A DNA stretch of 64,000 nt from Axinella damicornis (Eukaryota; Porifera; Demospongiae; Axinellida; Axinellidae). The stretch covers positions 20,994,074 to 21,058,073 of the forward strand of contig OZ007505.1 in NCBI GenBank assembly GCA_963931865.1. Direction: 5' to 3'. Positions 1 to 10,397 of the stretch are shown here, piece by piece. The stretch's first letter is position 1. The number at the start of each line of letters is the position of its first letter. The notes beneath the pieces are model-generated. The model was not told the DNA's origin. It saw only the letters and a list, made by a program, of their open reading frames with translations, and searched no databases. Position numbers and translations under genes: made by a program.

Positions 1-263
1 AGTCTCTACGGCAAGACAGTGCCCGAGGTGGTCACCATGCTGCGCCTGGCTGGAGATGTGGTGAACCTAAAAATCAGCAAGGCCTACAGGAAATCAAGTA
101 AGAGTTTGAGATCTGGTAGCATTCTTTGTCACTTGATGAATGCTGTTCTGTACCCACCTGTTCTTCAGAGTCTTCCAGGTCAAAGCCTGGCAGCCCTGCT
201 GGAAAGGTAGGTTTCAACATTGTGATGCATGTTGTACGCCATGTCCTTCACTCTGCCACATCA

Positions 264-335
<72 letters not shown>

Positions 336-2432
336 ACACACATGCACTCACACACGCATGCTCACACACATGCACACACACGCACACACACACACACACA
401 CACAACACACAAACAAACACGCACACACACACGCACACACACAGCCCTACAGATATGTTGGTAGAGGAGACTTTAATCTTCCATACTGGGGGAAAGGGAG
501 ATTATCCGGAACAGGGAGCTATAGCAGTTCGATCCGCATGTCAGGAATGGGAGCGAGAAGGATTTCAGCAACAACCCTCACCACAGCGTCTGGTCGTAGT
601 ACCCCCGAGAGCCACTCCACCGTCAGCCTTGATCAGGCCCCATCCTTGAGCAGCATCCATCCTCGTGGCAGGTATGAAGGCATTCTTGAAAGGGGGAGGG
701 TGACCCCAGTTGACCGGCCTAGTGCGTTCCGGAGACTCAGTAGTGGTGCTTCTGGAGTCGGGAGGCCAAGCTCGAGGAGCGAGAAACGGTACAACTTGGA
801 CAGCTACACCTACTCCGGTGGATTCTCAGGTCCTGATTTACTGAAGACGAAAGCTGAGAGTGAGAATCGAAGGAGCTACACCGAAACTGATGAGGAGATG
901 TCATATGAGGGGGAGCATACCCCGTCACAGCCGAGAACAAGGAGAGGGTCTGCCCCTCTCAACTCTCCTCTTGATTCGCCTGAAGGAAGGTGGAACTTCA
1001 AATCTCGGAGAGCATCAAATCCCTCCTACACATACAGAATCCCCATTGGGAGAGTATCACCTCTCACCTCGTCTGAAGCATCCAGAGCGTCTGCTAGTTC
1101 ACCTTTTCCCAAGCAGCTGACCCACCTCATGGCACCAAGCTCTGTGACATCTCCGGTGATGAAGCCTGTGTTGAGTGAGAAAGATGTCGAGAATGCCGCA
1201 AAGGCTGGCAGTTCAGATGGTGGCACCACGGACAGAGACTCTCCGAGTGTTTCAACTTCTGCCATTTTACAGTCTCAAACTCCTACGGATGGCAGCACTG
1301 CATGCTTGAAGGGAGTTGAAATCACTCTCCAAAAAGCAAACCAGTTTATGAAAGAGCTAAAGACACTTGCAGAGTCTGGATCTTCCGACCAGGACAGTGA
1401 CTCGGAACCCCACACCAAGGCGGGGAAGCTGTCCCCGTACTGGCAGGAGAAGGTGGTGGAGCAGGTCAAGAGCGCCATGACCCCCACGCGGATGGAGCCC
1501 CACACCGTGAAGCTGAAGCCGAATGGGGCAGACCTTGGGTTCAGTGTAGCCGATGGACTCATCGAGCATGGCGTGTATATCAAGTCGGTGAAGCCTGCCG
1601 GGTCATTCGACCAAAATGGACAATTGCAACCTTTTGACAGGATACTCAAGGTGAGTCTTTATCTCTCTCAGTGCACACAATGTCACACCAGAACTAGTCG
1701 TCAGTCAAGACAAGGTGACGTATGGTAGTTAGGGGCAACCACATTTGGGAACCCGCAAGTTCGTCTGTCGTTCTGAGTGTTGATTGCCTTGCCATATGCA
1801 GTGCTTTATAACAACCCAAGGCAAGAGGGGTGTCAGCCCGAGACATGAGGACACAGCTTGGCATTTATTGCCCATAAAGCATGTGCATACCTAGCCTCAT
1901 TCCCAGGTGGCCTGGGAAGCCTGGGAACGAGGCTAGTACATACCATTGTCTATAATATCCCAGTACTGGCATTACCATGTCCTCAGGCATAAATTGTCGC
2001 AAGGTAAAACTGGAGCAATACAAGTACAGAATGTGTCTTAATTTAAGACACACCACACCATACGTCTAATGTCGACAGTGGGCTAACCCACTGATGTGTT
2101 TGCAATGATTGTAGCCAGTGATAGTCAGAGTGTATTTGAACAGGTATCCCAGGGTCAATGGCTTTACATCCCATCTGAAGAATGCATATTGGTGTTTTTC
2201 CAACACCTGGTACAGTACACACACCTCTTCACTTGGCAAGCAGGGCTGAATATACTCACTAGTGAAGTGCATTCATTGTATCCCGCAGATTGGCGATAAG
2301 ATTGTGAGCCCAGACGATGACTGCTGCAAGGTTGTCCCCTGGCTCAAGGAGGTGGTTCAGGGTGATACAGAGGTTGCCCTCGTGGTCGCAAGAAACCCCC
2401 TAGCAACCAAAGTAGCCTTGAGCAGCACATGA
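1..2432 (+). CDS. GRIP1/2-like multi-PDZ scaffold, C-terminal part
   Basis: Partial gene entering from the left edge. Exons that read through in one frame are 1-97, 169-206, 445-1650 and 2289-2432, with GT donors at 98, 207 and 1651 and AG acceptors before 169, 445 and 2289. The first exon encodes the end of a PDZ domain (GKTVPEVVTMLRLAGDVV), which resembles PDZ6 of glutamate receptor-interacting proteins. A Ser/Arg-rich linker of about 330 residues follows, then a full PDZ domain (from about 1495) with the motifs GFSVADGLIEHGVYIKSV and DDDCCKVVPW and the ending VVARNPLAT, closely matching the last PDZ of GRIP1/2. The stop is at 2430-2432. Family members cluster receptors and cargo at membranes. 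The two-PDZ end and the RNPLA motif make the family call strong; GRIP1 and GRIP2 cannot be separated. The 1651-2288 intron holds one fold-back element. Confidence 0.88.
264..444. repeat. CA microsatellite in GRIP-like intron
   Basis: Nearly pure CA/CACG dinucleotide run filling the intron up to the acceptor before 445. The His/Thr open frames here come from the repeat and are not genes. Confidence 0.95.
1890..1936. repeat. Short fold-back element (CCTCGTTCCCAGG family)
   Basis: The left arm ctagcctcattcccagg pairs with the right arm cctgggaacgaggctag across a spacer of about 13 bp. It lies in the last GRIP-like intron and is the first of many copies in this window. Confidence 0.85.
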
Positions 2433-3932
2433 CCCCGTTACACTTCTATAGTACTTTACTCCTCGTGTTGAAGTACCTTCAGGTCCGAGTCATCGATCCC
2501 TCTCCTGCACAGTAAATCTGGATTCAACCCAGGAGTTTGATCTGTCAGTTTCCCTCTGGAATTATAACCCATTGTTCGGTGTTGTCTCAGTTTGAGACTT
2601 GTGCTGTGACCCTGTCTCCAGTCTTGTGTGTGTTTATATGTTGCCAGAGCACTGGTATCCTTCTTTTTATGAATCAATTCAATTTCTTGTTAATTTTTGG
2701 CTCCGATCATGTCATGAAGGATGCAAGTTGTATAGGAGAATAGGGTTTTGATCAGCATCATCTCAATTAGAAGTGCATGCAACAAGTTGCTTGTACCAGT
2801 AGCTAACGGATCAAGTCCTTGATCATGTAGACATGATCATCCTATTGAATTTTGTGATGAGTGAGAATAAAGGTTGGTCTGCATTTCTCATGGTGAAGAT
2901 TCTAGCTAGTGGAATGTGCGACATTGTGCATGGGGCGAGTGTGAGCGATTGCACATGCATGTGGAACAGTTCTATATACAAGACTGTCATCAGAATGTGA
3001 CTGCATGAGCACGTACAGCACAACCTCACACAGGCCCCAGAAATATAATAATATCACACCAAAAGTACAACACAGGAACTACGAGTCAGGCTAGCTGAAG
3101 CAGTCTAGCAGCAACATGGCAGGTAACACAATGCAGCACACTGGTCCAGCACACTATGTGTTCTGTAGGACATGTCATGTACAGCTCAGAGTTCGATGCA
3201 CAGGTAGGTCCAGTAGCAGTGTTCGTCTTTGCTGACGCCACTGAGGAGGTACAAAGGTCGACTGTTCGCTCTAGGCCTCTAGGCAATGAATAGGTAGGTC
3301 ACGAGTGGCGGTCTGCATCTTTGTTGTCGCCATCATCCATCAACCTTCACTCTTCACTATACCTACACCACTAGTCTTAATTCTCCTCTCCTGCCACACA
3401 ACTCTCATTCCTTCTTTATCCAAGGAGGCCATCTACCAACTCCCTCATCTCTTCCTCAGTCTTCTCCTAAAGAGTGAAGAAGCACAGTAGATGCCTATTT
3501 CACCGGCAGCTTACAAATTAATACAATGCTAACTAGATTTATAACTAGCTACTAAACTAGCATGACCTGAGCGGCTATCTCCGCAGGGTTTTTTTCACTA
3601 GCTACATATGCATACAGGACAGTTGCATGTCTTCCATTCTTTACTCTCCCTCCCTCCCATTCTCTCTCTTCACTTACATTCGGCCAGATGGACTGCTAAC
3701 AGAAATGGAGTCTCAAGCCTAACTGTCACAGCAACAACCACGGCACCGTTCCTATCTATCTATAGACGCCAAGCCTTGTCGGGTGTGGGCACCATCCTAG
3801 CTAGCTACTTGCCTACGGAACAGCATTCGGATCCGAGTCAACTACAAGGGCTTCAAAAGAGGGAGCGCCAATGGCAGAGGGCCTACCAGAGGAGGCCAAC
3901 GGCATCGGTGAGCGAAGAAAAACGACAGAGAC
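2433..3932. other. Intergenic stretch without recognisable genes
   Basis: After the GRIP-like stop I see only short open frames with no family resemblance. A minus-strand frame at 3086-3286 is rich in Cys and Thr but has no supporting splice structure or start context. The GRIP 3' UTR probably occupies the first part. Confidence 0.5.
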
Positions 3933-4126
3933 AGAATCACGCTCATCTCTGTCCACAGTTTACGCGTGCTTCCTGCCAACCAATCAGATCGCAGCATTAC
4001 GTTTGGGTGAGTTGGCGGATGCACTGTAATGCTGCGATCTGATTGGCTCGCATCTGCGATTATTCAGTTATGGCGGGAAATTTCCTTGTGCACGCGTAAA
4101 CTGTGGACAGAGCTGAGCGTGATTCT
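3933..4126. repeat. 194-bp fold-back (MITE-like) element
   Basis: The outer arms 3933-3969 and 4090-4126 are near-perfect inverted copies (agaatcacgctca / tgagcgtgattct at the ends, tttacgcgtgc / gcacgcgtaaa inside). A second nested pair, 3980-3999 and 4027-4046 (ccaatcagatcgcagcatta), forms an inner hairpin. No coding potential. Confidence 0.85.
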
Positions 4127-4149
4127 TGCCAGCAGCTAGGCGTCAGCGG

Positions 4150-4158
4150 GTATAAAAA
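4150..4158 (+). promoter_or_regulatory. Possible TATA box
   Basis: The sequence gtataaaaa lies 24 bp right of the fold-back element. It is followed by an imperfect hairpin at about 4185-4250 and by an ATG directly abutting a consensus donor (ATGGTAAGT at 4267). This could be the promoter and first exon of a plus-strand gene ending near 6062, but no intervening exons could be verified. Confidence 0.25.
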
Positions 4159-4266
4159 GAGAGTCCATTTGCGTCTAAGTCATTCGGGCTAGGTTTAGCT
4201 CGGGTGAGGTTAAGGTGAGGTGAGCCCTCACCCTAACCTTACCCTAGCTGAATACCTTTCACCGCC

Positions 4267-4515
4267 ATGGTAAGTGGGGGTGGGGTGGGAGCATGGGGGG
4301 CCGGGGTGGGAGCATGGTGGGTGGGGCTGGGGTGGGAGCATGGGGGGTGGGAGCATGGGGGGTGGGGCTGGGGTGGGAGCATGTGGGGTTGGGGTGGGAG
4401 CATGGGGGGTGGAGCTGGGGTGGGAGCATGGGGGGTGGGGCTGGGGTGGGGCTGGGGTGGGAGCATGGTGGGTGGGGTTGGGATGGGAGCATTGGTGTTG
4501 GGGGCATGGCTGGTT
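4267..4515. repeat. G-rich minisatellite
   Basis: Tandem variants of gggtggggctggggtgggagcat, roughly 24 bp each, with strong strand asymmetry (G on plus). The many G runs make it a candidate for G-quadruplex formation. Gly/Trp-rich open frames on plus and Pro-rich frames on minus are consequences of the repeat. The 4516-5150 stretch after it shows nothing recognisable. Confidence 0.9.
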
Positions 4516-5152
4516 GGGTGCATAGGATGGTTGCTTAGCGTGGTTTGCATAATGGTGATTTGGTTAGTATTCTCGGTCAAAAAATGTTTTGCTGATACAC
4601 GTTGAGTGTAACCCGCGAGACTAACCCCGGCCATGGTGGTACATGTAGGTACACGAGCTGTCTCCGTCTTTGTCGGTGTCGCCATGCGCGAATTGTCTGG
4701 TACCGAGACTATAGCTAGACGGTTCGTTGAATTTGAATATTATTGTGCACGTGCAAGTGAAATTCGCTGCAAAAACATCAAACATACACACAGCTACAGT
4801 ATAGTACACGGGTACGGGTGACGCACTGCGTAATGAAGTCACGCTAGTGTGGGGCTCGCGGCTCGCTCAGGCTCGCCCCAATTATCAGGATAGAGAAATT
4901 TCAAACTGTAAAATGGAGAAATGTCCTGGTGGCAGAGGCTGGGTGTGTACAGGAGCCTTCCCATCTTCTTCCTGGCAGGAGCTGCAGTAGAGTGGTTCAT
5001 GATAAATGTCAGAGTGGGAAAGGAGACTTTCTGTGAGTGTGCATGGTGAAGTTGAGTCATGTCCCGACATACCCCTGCAGCTTGCACATGTACTGCAGCA
5101 CTATGATTTACCTCTCCAATAGTCACTTGAAGCTGAGACTGTGCCATGTAAG

Positions 5153-5412
5153 GGGGTGACACTCCCATAGACACCGTAGTCAGAGCTGAGACCGCGGTTA
5201 TCAGCAAATCTTGACCCCGTATACTAAAGGAAAGGGTGGAGTTGTATGCATTCTTCCGTATACTATCAGCCGTCAAGTGGTCAACGGCTGAAATACAGTG
5301 CAGTCAAACGGTCAAGAGTCGTTTTGCGATGCGGTCAAGTGGTCAAGCAACAAATATGACGGTCAAGATTTCTTGACCCCGGTCGCAGACGGCATCTATG
5401 GGAGTGTCACCA
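5153..5412. repeat. Inverted repeat flanking a GGTCAAG-rich segment
   Basis: The motif ggtgacactcccatag near 5153 recurs inverted (ctatgggagtgtcacc) near 5396. The interior contains several copies of ggtcaag/gtcaagtggtcaa between 5270 and 5375. It may be the left part of a transposable element that also includes the adjoining MITE copy. Confidence 0.7.
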
Positions 5413-5760
5413 TGGTGATCAGCATGAAAATAGCTGTCAAATTATGTCCTAAAAATGGTTTTATAGTCAATCACACTTTTTGCCAGTGGGAAAAAAATTC
5501 ACCAGGCCGATAAGTAGCTAGCTATAAGCAGCAACTTCACTCCTGGTAGAGCAAATGGTAGGGGCACTTTTCAGAGCGATGCTTCAAGTCTTACTCTCAC
5601 CTCATCCGATAACCAGTCAACAAAGGGCGAGGTTTCCATCCCTTTTGGTCAAAATTCAGCCTGCAGACATCATTCAAATGTTCCAGTCTGATCACAATGG
5701 TACGAATCCCGGCCTCAGATCTCATACCTAGCCGGAGATACTTAGCATAGTACATAGCTC
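5405..5760. repeat. MITE copy 1 (TGATCACAATGGTGCAAATCC family)
   Basis: The right terminus near 5690-5760 (ctgatcacaatggtacg, then catacctagccggagatac) matches the ends of the elements at about 24018-24300 and 49187-49475. The left end carries the inverted form (ggtgatcagcatga). A further terminus-like fragment lies at about 5825-5875. Confidence 0.7.
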
Positions 5761-5970
5761 AAACAATTGGCCTATAATTCCCAACGTGTGTATCCAGTAC
5801 GAAATGAAAGAAACATTGTATTGAGGCATGTGAATGAGATGTGAAGCTGGGGATTAGTAATCAGCATGAAAATTATGTAGTTTTTGTTGGTCATATGCTA
5901 GCGGCATGGCCAATATGGCTGTGGCATACCACTAGTGTGTTACAAGTTCACAACTTATGCTGTCTCCCAG

Positions 5971-6062
5971 ATGACACAGTGGTGAGAAAGGAAGCAGAGA
6001 GACGAGTTGAAAAGAAGCTGCTGCAGAAAGAGAGTGATACTCCACCCAGCTCTGCATCTTGA
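5971..6062 (+). CDS. Possible terminal exon of an unidentified plus-strand gene
   Basis: A good acceptor (ctgtctcccag) precedes 5971. The following 30 codons are highly charged (RKEAERRVEKKLLQKE, helix-like), then acidic/Ser-rich, and end in a stop at 6060-6062, 31 bp before the UQCC6-like start. The exon is entered in phase 1. No upstream exon was identified, so this may be the last exon of a small gene or may be fortuitous. Confidence 0.3.
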
Positions 6063-6093
6063 AGCACTGGGATATCAGAATTTCATTTTTACC

Positions 6094-6899
6094 ATGCCTG
6101 CTGGAATGAACTGGGGTCAGTATGTGACCTTTGCAGCCTCTGCCATTGCATCCATGCTACTTGGGGCGTCACTGGTACACAACTACTATAAGCCCAACCT
6201 GGTAAGCTTTTCCCATCAATCACTATAGCCTCGTACCCAGGCATGTGTACAGGGATCTGGGAATGAGACATGAGACAGGGAATGAGATATGAGACATAGT
6301 ATTGCATGCTCAGATAACAGCACCATCAGGTGGGTTGAAATCTCCTCCAACCCTTGCAGAGTGCAAGCAACAGTAGCTGTAGCTTCTTAGTTACTGAATG
6401 AACACCCAATCTTCTCCCAAGTCATCCTGGTTACACGTGCCAACTGCAATTCAAGTGTGTATGTACTATGCAGCTTGGGTATGATTGAGAGGATCTCTGT
6501 TACCAACTTGCCAACATGTTTTTGCATCGAGTCAAATGTTTTTCTAAACTCAAAGCTGTTTCCTTTTACCCAGGAGCTAGGTAAAAATGAAGCCATTGTT
6601 TTGAGAAGTATATACTTTGTGTCATTCCCTGTGCAAACTGCATGAACTCCGTTACTGCACACTTGATACTGTTCACTGATGCATCTCCTAAAATATCACT
6701 CTCTCATTCCCAAACCCTAACACATGACGTGTGATCTGATAATCTGACTGTACCAGCTGCCTGTTGATCCCAGGCCACTCTCTTATCCTCATTCCCAATC
6801 TGCTACATATCGCAACAGGATGTTCCCGAGGCTCCAGCATCACTAAGCAACCAGCCAGCACCATCTAGAGTCATTTCTCTGAAACCAAGAGACAGATAA
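6094..6899 (+). CDS. UQCC6: UQCC6/BRAWNIN-like mitochondrial micropeptide
   Basis: Two exons, 6094-6201 and 6819-6899, joined in phase 0 (donor gtaagc, acceptor cgcaacag), encode 62 residues. The protein starts MPAG, has one hydrophobic helix (FAASAIASMLLGASLVH, about residues 13-29), then YYKPNL and, across the splice, DVPEAP. The vertebrate protein of about 70 residues has the same MPAG start, a helix, a YYRPDL-like motif and an IPEIP motif at the same place. In vertebrates it sits in the inner mitochondrial membrane and supports assembly of respiratory complex III. The start is well placed (accATG). The alignment of both exons makes the assignment good despite the small size. The intron holds a weak fold-back copy near 6225-6275. 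Confidence 0.75.
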
Positions 6900-7155
6900 G
6901 TCTGCTCTCTCGGGATTGTTATCGTAACTATTACAGCTAAGTTTGTACCCTTTTTTGTGTGTACATAACCATCTTGTCCCAAAATTAGCTGTTGAACAAA
7001 CTTGAAAACCAAATTTAGAGTTTGGATGTAGCACACTTCAATTTCAATGTAACTGCTTACAATAATCAAGTGGGAATACAAGTGTTGTTTTGAACAAACT
7101 GAATTTGTTGATTTAAAAAGTTGAAAAACAGCTCAGGTGAGAGCACTATCTATTT

Positions 7156-10100
7156 TTAGACCTCAAGTGATGTGATGTCATCGTACAGTGCCTCCTCATT
7201 TGGCATTGCGTTATCGTACAGAGGCTCCTGATATGGGTAATTTCCTTCACCTAGCTGAGCATCCTGGACAGAAGCTACTTCAGCATAAATTCCGACTTCA
7301 TTGTTGGATCCTGGCTGGCTGAGTTCTGGGTGAAAAGGGGGAGGGAGCGGAGGAGCGTCATCTTCAGAAAAGAGTGAGGGTTCTTCGAGAAGGCTGTACT
7401 CATTCTCAAATACTTCAACTTCCTGGGACGTTGTTTGTGGCCGAGAATCTGAATGGAAGCTGCTTAGTTCAATGCTGCAGTAATCACTGTGTCTAGCACC
7501 AAAAGTCTTGCTTCTCACATCCAGCCGGGAATACTCTTCAGGAGGAGGAAGAGGCATGGAAAATCGCTCTGGGGCTCCAGTTGTGAACCTGGTGTGGCTG
7601 TACTCATCGTTTGTGGCAGGTAGTGTGGCGATACGTGGTGTGGTAGGGTGGTCACGCAATGGCTGAGAGTTCCGTTGTACCGTTATGAGACTATCAAGGC
7701 ACTCGTGAGAGTTTGATATTTGCTGATCCCCTGTTATCTCACTGTAGTCTCCAAATTCCACAGTAGTGCGCAGGCTGCAAGTAGCCTCGCGAATAGTTGG
7801 CCGTTTCTTGCATGAATGACTAGATACATAGGTGTAGTTCCCCGACATGTCCTCACTGTTGTGGGAGCTGGCGTGTGAGAGTGAGGTGGACTGTTTAGTT
7901 CGTTCATCATCAACTGTTTCATACATATCTGGATGGTGGTATTAGGCAACATAATCTTGACAGTTCCAAATAGTTGTGGCCTTAGCTACGTATTGTTAAC
8001 ATGGGTAGTATTTTTTAGTGAAAGGGGAATATATGTATCGCCAAAGAGTGCACAAAAATAACTATTATGGCGTTGTTTATCCCCAAGTGAAAACATGCAG
8101 CTATAGTAACTGTTGATCAAGGCATCTTAAATTGCAAGGACACAGCAACAAAAAAATTAATTCTTAGCAAGGACACATTTTACAAGCTACTGCAGCCAAG
8201 CATGGTTTCACCCACTCCAAGTGCAACTGAACTGTGTATCCATGGACAGTGGACCAATACAAGTCTTACAAGACAGAGCTTGCACTTGGAACTCTTACCT
8301 TCTGTTTGGTCCAGAGGATGCGATGAAGATAATTTTGTCTGTTCGTAGTCATTGGTCTGACCCTCACCAGAACAGGTTGAACTATCTGTTGCTGTATGTG
8401 GGTCATAGAAAGAAGAGAGGAGTATACACATCACCGAAACATACACAGGTATGAGTACTTAATTTGTACTCCTTCCATATGTCTTTGTTTATCCTGATCC
8501 GGTATGGTTGATTTTACATTCAGTTCCGAACTCTAGGGCTGTGTCTGTGTACCTTTCTTTGGCTGTAGTCGCACACGGCTGTTTTGATGAGCCAGCATCA
8601 ACAATAGATCGATACAAGAGAACAAAATAATTCTATTACACACTGAATCAGCTCATTGGGGAGTAGGAAAAATGCATTCTGTAGCTATACAATAAGCAAT
8701 CTTGGTTGCCGTACCGTTCATTTCTTATCATCTTTGTAACCAGACAGCACACAATGATGAGCAGCACGAGGATCACTAGGGACAGAATACCCCCGGCAAT
8801 TCCACCTCCAAGGGCAATGGAAATATGGTCTGAATTGCCAGCACTTCCCATCTCCGAGCTAGTGTTCAAGTCTCCTGTTGGGCTGCCTCGAGTCCCTTCA
8901 GACCCACTTGCCATGGTGGGTGTTGTCATGGTTGATGCTAGAAGGTCCAGTGCTGTGTCGTATATTTGTGCTGCTGGACAGAATAAAGGTGCCATGCCAG
9001 AATCTGATGCCGCACCGGATCCCGATCCCTCATTGACTAATTTGGAAACAGATTGAGATTATACAATTAGCGTCATGTTACCGTACTCAGCAATATTCAT
9101 AGAAATAGGTTCTTGGACGTTGACGGTAGTTCGCAAACACATTTTTAGTTTGCAACGTTTCGATCACAAAATGGTGATCGAAACGTACCGTCAACGTCCA
9201 AGAACCAATTTCTATACAGATTGAGATTAGACCACCATACCTACCTTCATTGAGGTTTTGAATATTCCAGTTGAACCACAGACAATGCTGTACTGAGGTA
9301 TTCCTACAACTGACGATCAAATGACATGGCTCCAAAATTTGAGCACTTCCAACCTGGGGAATGAAACAATTTCAAGGGTCTGGATGCCATTGAAAGAACA
9401 AACACACAACGTCTTCTCTCTTGCAAAGTTGGCAAGTGAGAAGATGACAAACAAACATGCATGGCAGCAGCTGTGTTACCTCTCTGGATAGATACTGCAC
9501 AAGCCACCAGCGCTCTGAGAGCAGCTGCATGCAGAACAGACAAACTTGTTGTTTTAGTTAACTAAAACTAAAACTATAATGCATTTTAGTATGGCATATT
9601 TCATTTTAGTAATTAAAACAAAAACTAAAATGAGGACTGTCTCAGCCTGTTAATTAAAACTACAACTAAACTAATATGAAAATCACCCAAAAATTGTGGT
9701 TACTAAAACTAAAAGAGCCGTTAGCCCTTTTGAGATTTAGTAATTAAAACTAAAACTAAACTAAACAATGCAACTTCTACCTAATTAAAACCAAAAACTA
9801 AACTATTTCAGTTTTAACTAAAACTAAAACAACATTGAGACAAAGTAATTTGCAAAAATCAACATGTTTTTCACCTTCATCAGATGCTGATTGACCTGCA
9901 GTTTACCCTCAAAGAAGCGCACAGAATTGCATGATTCTGAAGGTATAAGAAAAATCATTTTTGTGTTAGCTAGCCTAGCTAGCTGTAAATTGGACTATAT
10001 TATTAGTACCTAAGGAGTCATGGAGATGGTCACACTGTCTGATGGTCACGATATAGGTTGGACTTGAGCCGCCACATTCGCATCTAACAGACAATGCTCC

Positions 10101-10253
10101 TGCATTTTGACAATCCCCAGCGTTACTGATTTCGCGATCTGCATGGTCTCCACCGCTGTTCCCACCAGTTACAAAGAGAGGAAGGACGCAATGAGTGTTG
10201 CTAAAGGCTGGCAAACACAAGCTGTTGAACACTAGCATTAATAGCAACAGCAT
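7156..10253 (-). CDS. Type I membrane protein with tyrosine-motif cytoplasmic tail (family unknown)
   Basis: Exons on the minus strand: 10253-10010 (ATG, signal peptide MLLLLMLVFNSLCLPAFS, a short Cys-bearing region), 9936-9875, probably 9303-9245, 9036-8715 (Ser/Thr-rich stalk, then a Gly/Ile/Leu/Val membrane segment GGGIAGGILSLVILVLLIIV followed by CCLVTKMIRNER), 8391-8299 and 7928-7156 (tail of about 255 residues, stop 7156-7158). The tail carries many Tyr motifs (YETV, YTYV, YSEI, YSLL, YAEV, YDNA, YDDI) and a proline run (PPLPPPFHPE), as in receptors that recruit SH2 and SH3 proteins. Two exon joins (into 9303 and into 8391) do not keep phase as I drew them, so an exon or splice site is missing. 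No extracellular domain was recognised. Its start is 145 bp from DALRD3, divergent. Confidence 0.6.
9100..9217. repeat. Fold-back element in intron
   Basis: The left arm (ataggttcttggacgttgac) and right arm (gtcaacgtccaagaaccaat) are inverted copies. The centre contains a second palindrome (cgatcacaaaatggtgatcg). It differs from the CCTCGTTCCCAGG family. Confidence 0.8.
9545..9845. repeat. A-rich ACTAAAAC repeat block
   Basis: About 300 bp dominated by variants of aaaactaaaact, in clusters separated by unique sequence. Related tttagttttag motifs occur at 41820-41970 and 46945-47095 inside the duplicated transposon, so this may be the remnant of an element sharing that region. Confidence 0.7.
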
Positions 10254-10397
10254 CTTGCACTCTTCTTGCACCACTCACAATCAGGAATCGCAGCGCAGCG
10301 ACGTCATCAATTCATCATAGCGCTATAGCATGCATGCAGGGGGTGGGGCTCAAATTCTTTGGGCGGCGCACGGGCGGCGCAGGGATTTTACTGAAAG
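10254..10397. promoter_or_regulatory. Bidirectional promoter region
   Basis: The 144 bp between the divergent start codons of the membrane protein (10253, minus) and DALRD3 (10398, plus) must hold both 5' UTRs and core promoters. It has GC-rich stretches (cgcagcgcagcgacgtc, ggcggcgcacgggcggcgc) and no clear TATA box. Confidence 0.55.

Noticed and set aside
126..649. His/Thr-rich and Cys/Val-rich open frames on both strands
   Set aside because: They are translations of the CA microsatellite in a GRIP-like intron.
4259..4605. Gly/Trp-rich and Pro-rich open frames
   Set aside because: They follow exactly the G-rich minisatellite in all frames, with no start context or splice support.
4839..5276. 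145-residue minus-strand open frame
   Set aside because: No family resemblance; it overlaps the GGTCAAG inverted-repeat segment and has no splice or start support.
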